6,055 nt of DNA from CAIZGX01 sp964430305 (GTDB taxonomy: Bacteria; Bacteroidota; Bacteroidia; Flavobacteriales_D; Sanyastnellaceae): assembly GCA_964430305.1 (NCBI GenBank), contig CAYSEX010000091.1, forward strand, positions 1 to 6,055, in the 5' to 3' direction. The notes beneath the pieces are model-generated. The model saw only the letters and a program-made list of their open reading frames with translations, ran no database searches and had not been told where the DNA came from. Below are positions 4,918 to 6,055 of this stretch, piece after piece; positions within the stretch are counted from its first letter, which is position 1, and every line of letters starts with the position of its first letter. Made by a program: the position numbers and the translations under genes.

Positions 4918-4967
4918 GAAGAAGAAAGAAAAAGAAGAAAAAATAAGTACGAAAAAAGAAGAAAAAA
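4918..4967 (+). promoter_or_regulatory. purine-only leader of pnp
   Basis: Of the 50 bases before the pnp start codon, 47 are A or G; the only pyrimidines are T4944, T4948 and C4950. Repeats of GAAGAA occur. Such an unstructured A-rich leader would favour ribosome loading without a classical Shine-Dalgarno, which fits Bacteroidota translation. AAGAAG close to the ATG is at most a weak SD. It could also be an RNA-binding site for PNPase autocontrol, but that is speculation. Confidence 0.45.
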
Positions 4968-6055
4968 ATGAAAATTGAAGCAATCACAACTACCATTGAC
5001 ATGGGTTCTGCTGCTCCTATTACCATTGAAACTGGTAAGTTAGCAAAGCAAGCACATGGTTCAGTTGTAGTTCGCCAAGGAGATACGATGCTCCTGGCAA
5101 CCGTTGTAGCCAACGAAGAAGCCAAAGAAGGATTAGACTTCCTTCCACTAACGGTAGAATACCGTGAAAAATATGCCGCTGCGGGAAGATTCCCAGGTGG
5201 CTATTTCAAGCGTGAAGCACGCCCGTATGACGATGAAATTTTAGTTTCTCGTTTGATTGATCGTGCTCTTCGCCCCATGTTTCCAGATGATTTCCACAGC
5301 GACACGCAAGTTGTTGTTTCGTTAATCTCTGCCGACAAAGAATACATGCCAGATAGTTTAGCTGGTTTAGCTGCATCTGCAGCTATTGCAGTATCAGATA
5401 TTCCTTTCAACGGACCTATTTCTGAAGTACGTGTTGCTCGAATCAACGGTACATTCATGGTGAACCCCACTTGGTCGCAATTGGCGCATGCCGATCTAGA
5501 CATTATGGTTGCAGGTAGCGCCGATAGCATTGTTATGGTTGAAGGCGAAATGAAAGAAGTGAGTGAAGAAGTCATGATTGAAGCCATTGCCATTGCGCAC
5601 GCTGCCATTCAGACTCAAGTAAAAGCTCAATTGGAGTTGGCCTCTAAGGTTGAAAAGGCTGCTGTTAAGCGTTCTTACAATCACGAACCAAAAGACGAAG
5701 AGTTGAAGAAAAAAGTATGGGACGAATGTTATGAGAAGTTCTATGCCGCTGTAAAGACGCCATCTGGAAAGAAAGAGAGAAGTGCTGCGTTTCATCAGAT
5801 TGAAGCAGCGTTTTTCGCTCAATTCACCGATGAAGAAAAATCGGCTAATGCTTTTTTGTTGAAGAAATATACTCACGATTGTTTGAAGGACGCAATGCGT
5901 CGCATGATCCTAGACGATGGTATTCGTCTCGATGGTCGCGATACACGTACCATTCGTCCAATTTGGTGTGAAGTGGATTATTTGCCAGGAGCACACGGTT
6001 CAAGTGTCTTCACACGTGGAGAAACACAGTCATTGACCACCCTTACTTTGGGAAC
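4968..6055 (+). CDS. pnp: polynucleotide phosphorylase (partial, 3' end outside window)
   Basis: PNPase degrades RNA 3' to 5' by phosphorolysis, releasing nucleoside diphosphates, and can add heteropolymeric tails; it acts in the cytoplasm as a trimer. The frame is open from ATG 4968 to the window end, 362 codons of a usual ~700 or more. Visible parts are the first RNase PH-like domain (about 20-150) with GKLAKQAHGSVVVRQGDTMLLATVV (23-47), GRFPGGYFKREARP (73-86) and SRLIDRALRPMFP (94-106), the helical linker domain (about 240-315), and the start of the second RNase PH domain at DGRDTRTIRP (322-331) with LPGAHGSSVFTRGETQ (339-354). The catalytic second domain and the KH and S1 RNA-binding domains lie beyond the window. 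No frameshift is seen. It follows rpsO after a 118-nt gap holding a hairpin. Confidence 0.97.
   Translation, partial: MKIEAITTTIDMGSAAPITIETGKLAKQAHGSVVVRQGDTMLLATVVANEEAKEGLDFLPLTVEYREKYAAAGRFPGGYFKREARPYDDEILVSRLIDRALRPMFPDDFHSDTQVVVSLISADKEYMPDSLAGLAASAAIAVSDIPFNGPISEVRVARINGTFMVNPTWSQLAHADLDIMVAGSADSIVMVEGEMKEVSEEVMIEAIAIAHAAIQTQVKAQLELASKVEKAAVKRSYNHEPKDEELKKKVWDECYEKFYAAVKTPSGKKERSAAFHQIEAAFFAQFTDEEKSANAFLLKKYTHDCLKDAMRRMILDDGIRLDGRDTRTIRPIWCEVDYLPGAHGSSVFTRGETQSLTTLTLG

Noticed and set aside
4787..5876. Minus-strand open frames over rpsO and pnp
   Set aside because: They lie antisense to clear rpsO and pnp coding sequence; their Phe-rich stretches come from the purine leader read in reverse.

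Overview
The window looks like ordinary core chromosome of an AT-rich member of the Bacteroidota, probably Flavobacteriia-like. Three things point there. The 16S rRNA 5' end on the minus strand reads GATGAACGCTAGCGGCAGG, typical of that phylum. Several promoters match the Bacteroidota form (TTG, about 19-21 nt, then TAnnTTTG). The genes mostly lack Shine-Dalgarno sequences at normal spacing. I see no mobile element, tRNA, CRISPR array or defence system.

Layout, left to right. Positions 1-52 hold the first 52 nt of a 16S rRNA gene on the minus strand, running out of the window. Positions 53-488 are its leader and control region, with three tandem promoters of nearly identical build, A-tracts, two copies of a boxA-like GTTCTTTGA and a small hairpin. 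Positions 489-3517 form a tight minus-strand operon, transcribed in the order DUF47/PhoU-like protein, short-chain dehydrogenase, then a YtcJ-type amidohydrolase lipoprotein. Its genes are separated by 1 nt or overlap by 20 nt. A short divergent control region (about 3518-3634) separates it from the plus-strand genes accD (acetyl-CoA carboxylase carboxyltransferase beta), rpsO (ribosomal protein S15) and pnp (polynucleotide phosphorylase, cut by the window end).

The plus-strand genes serve fatty acid synthesis, translation and RNA turnover. rpsO has its own promoter, overlapping the end of accD, whose core (TATATTTGCACCC) nearly matches the two upstream rRNA promoters (TACATTTGCACCC). This suggests shared growth-rate control. 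A strong hairpin lies between rpsO and pnp, as in the well-known enterobacterial rpsO-pnp arrangement. The minus-strand operon has no obvious common pathway; the DUF47 gene lacks the phosphate permease it often accompanies.

The most interesting part is the compact, repeat-built rRNA control region and its sequence link to the rpsO promoter. I do not see convincing evidence of a new biological system.
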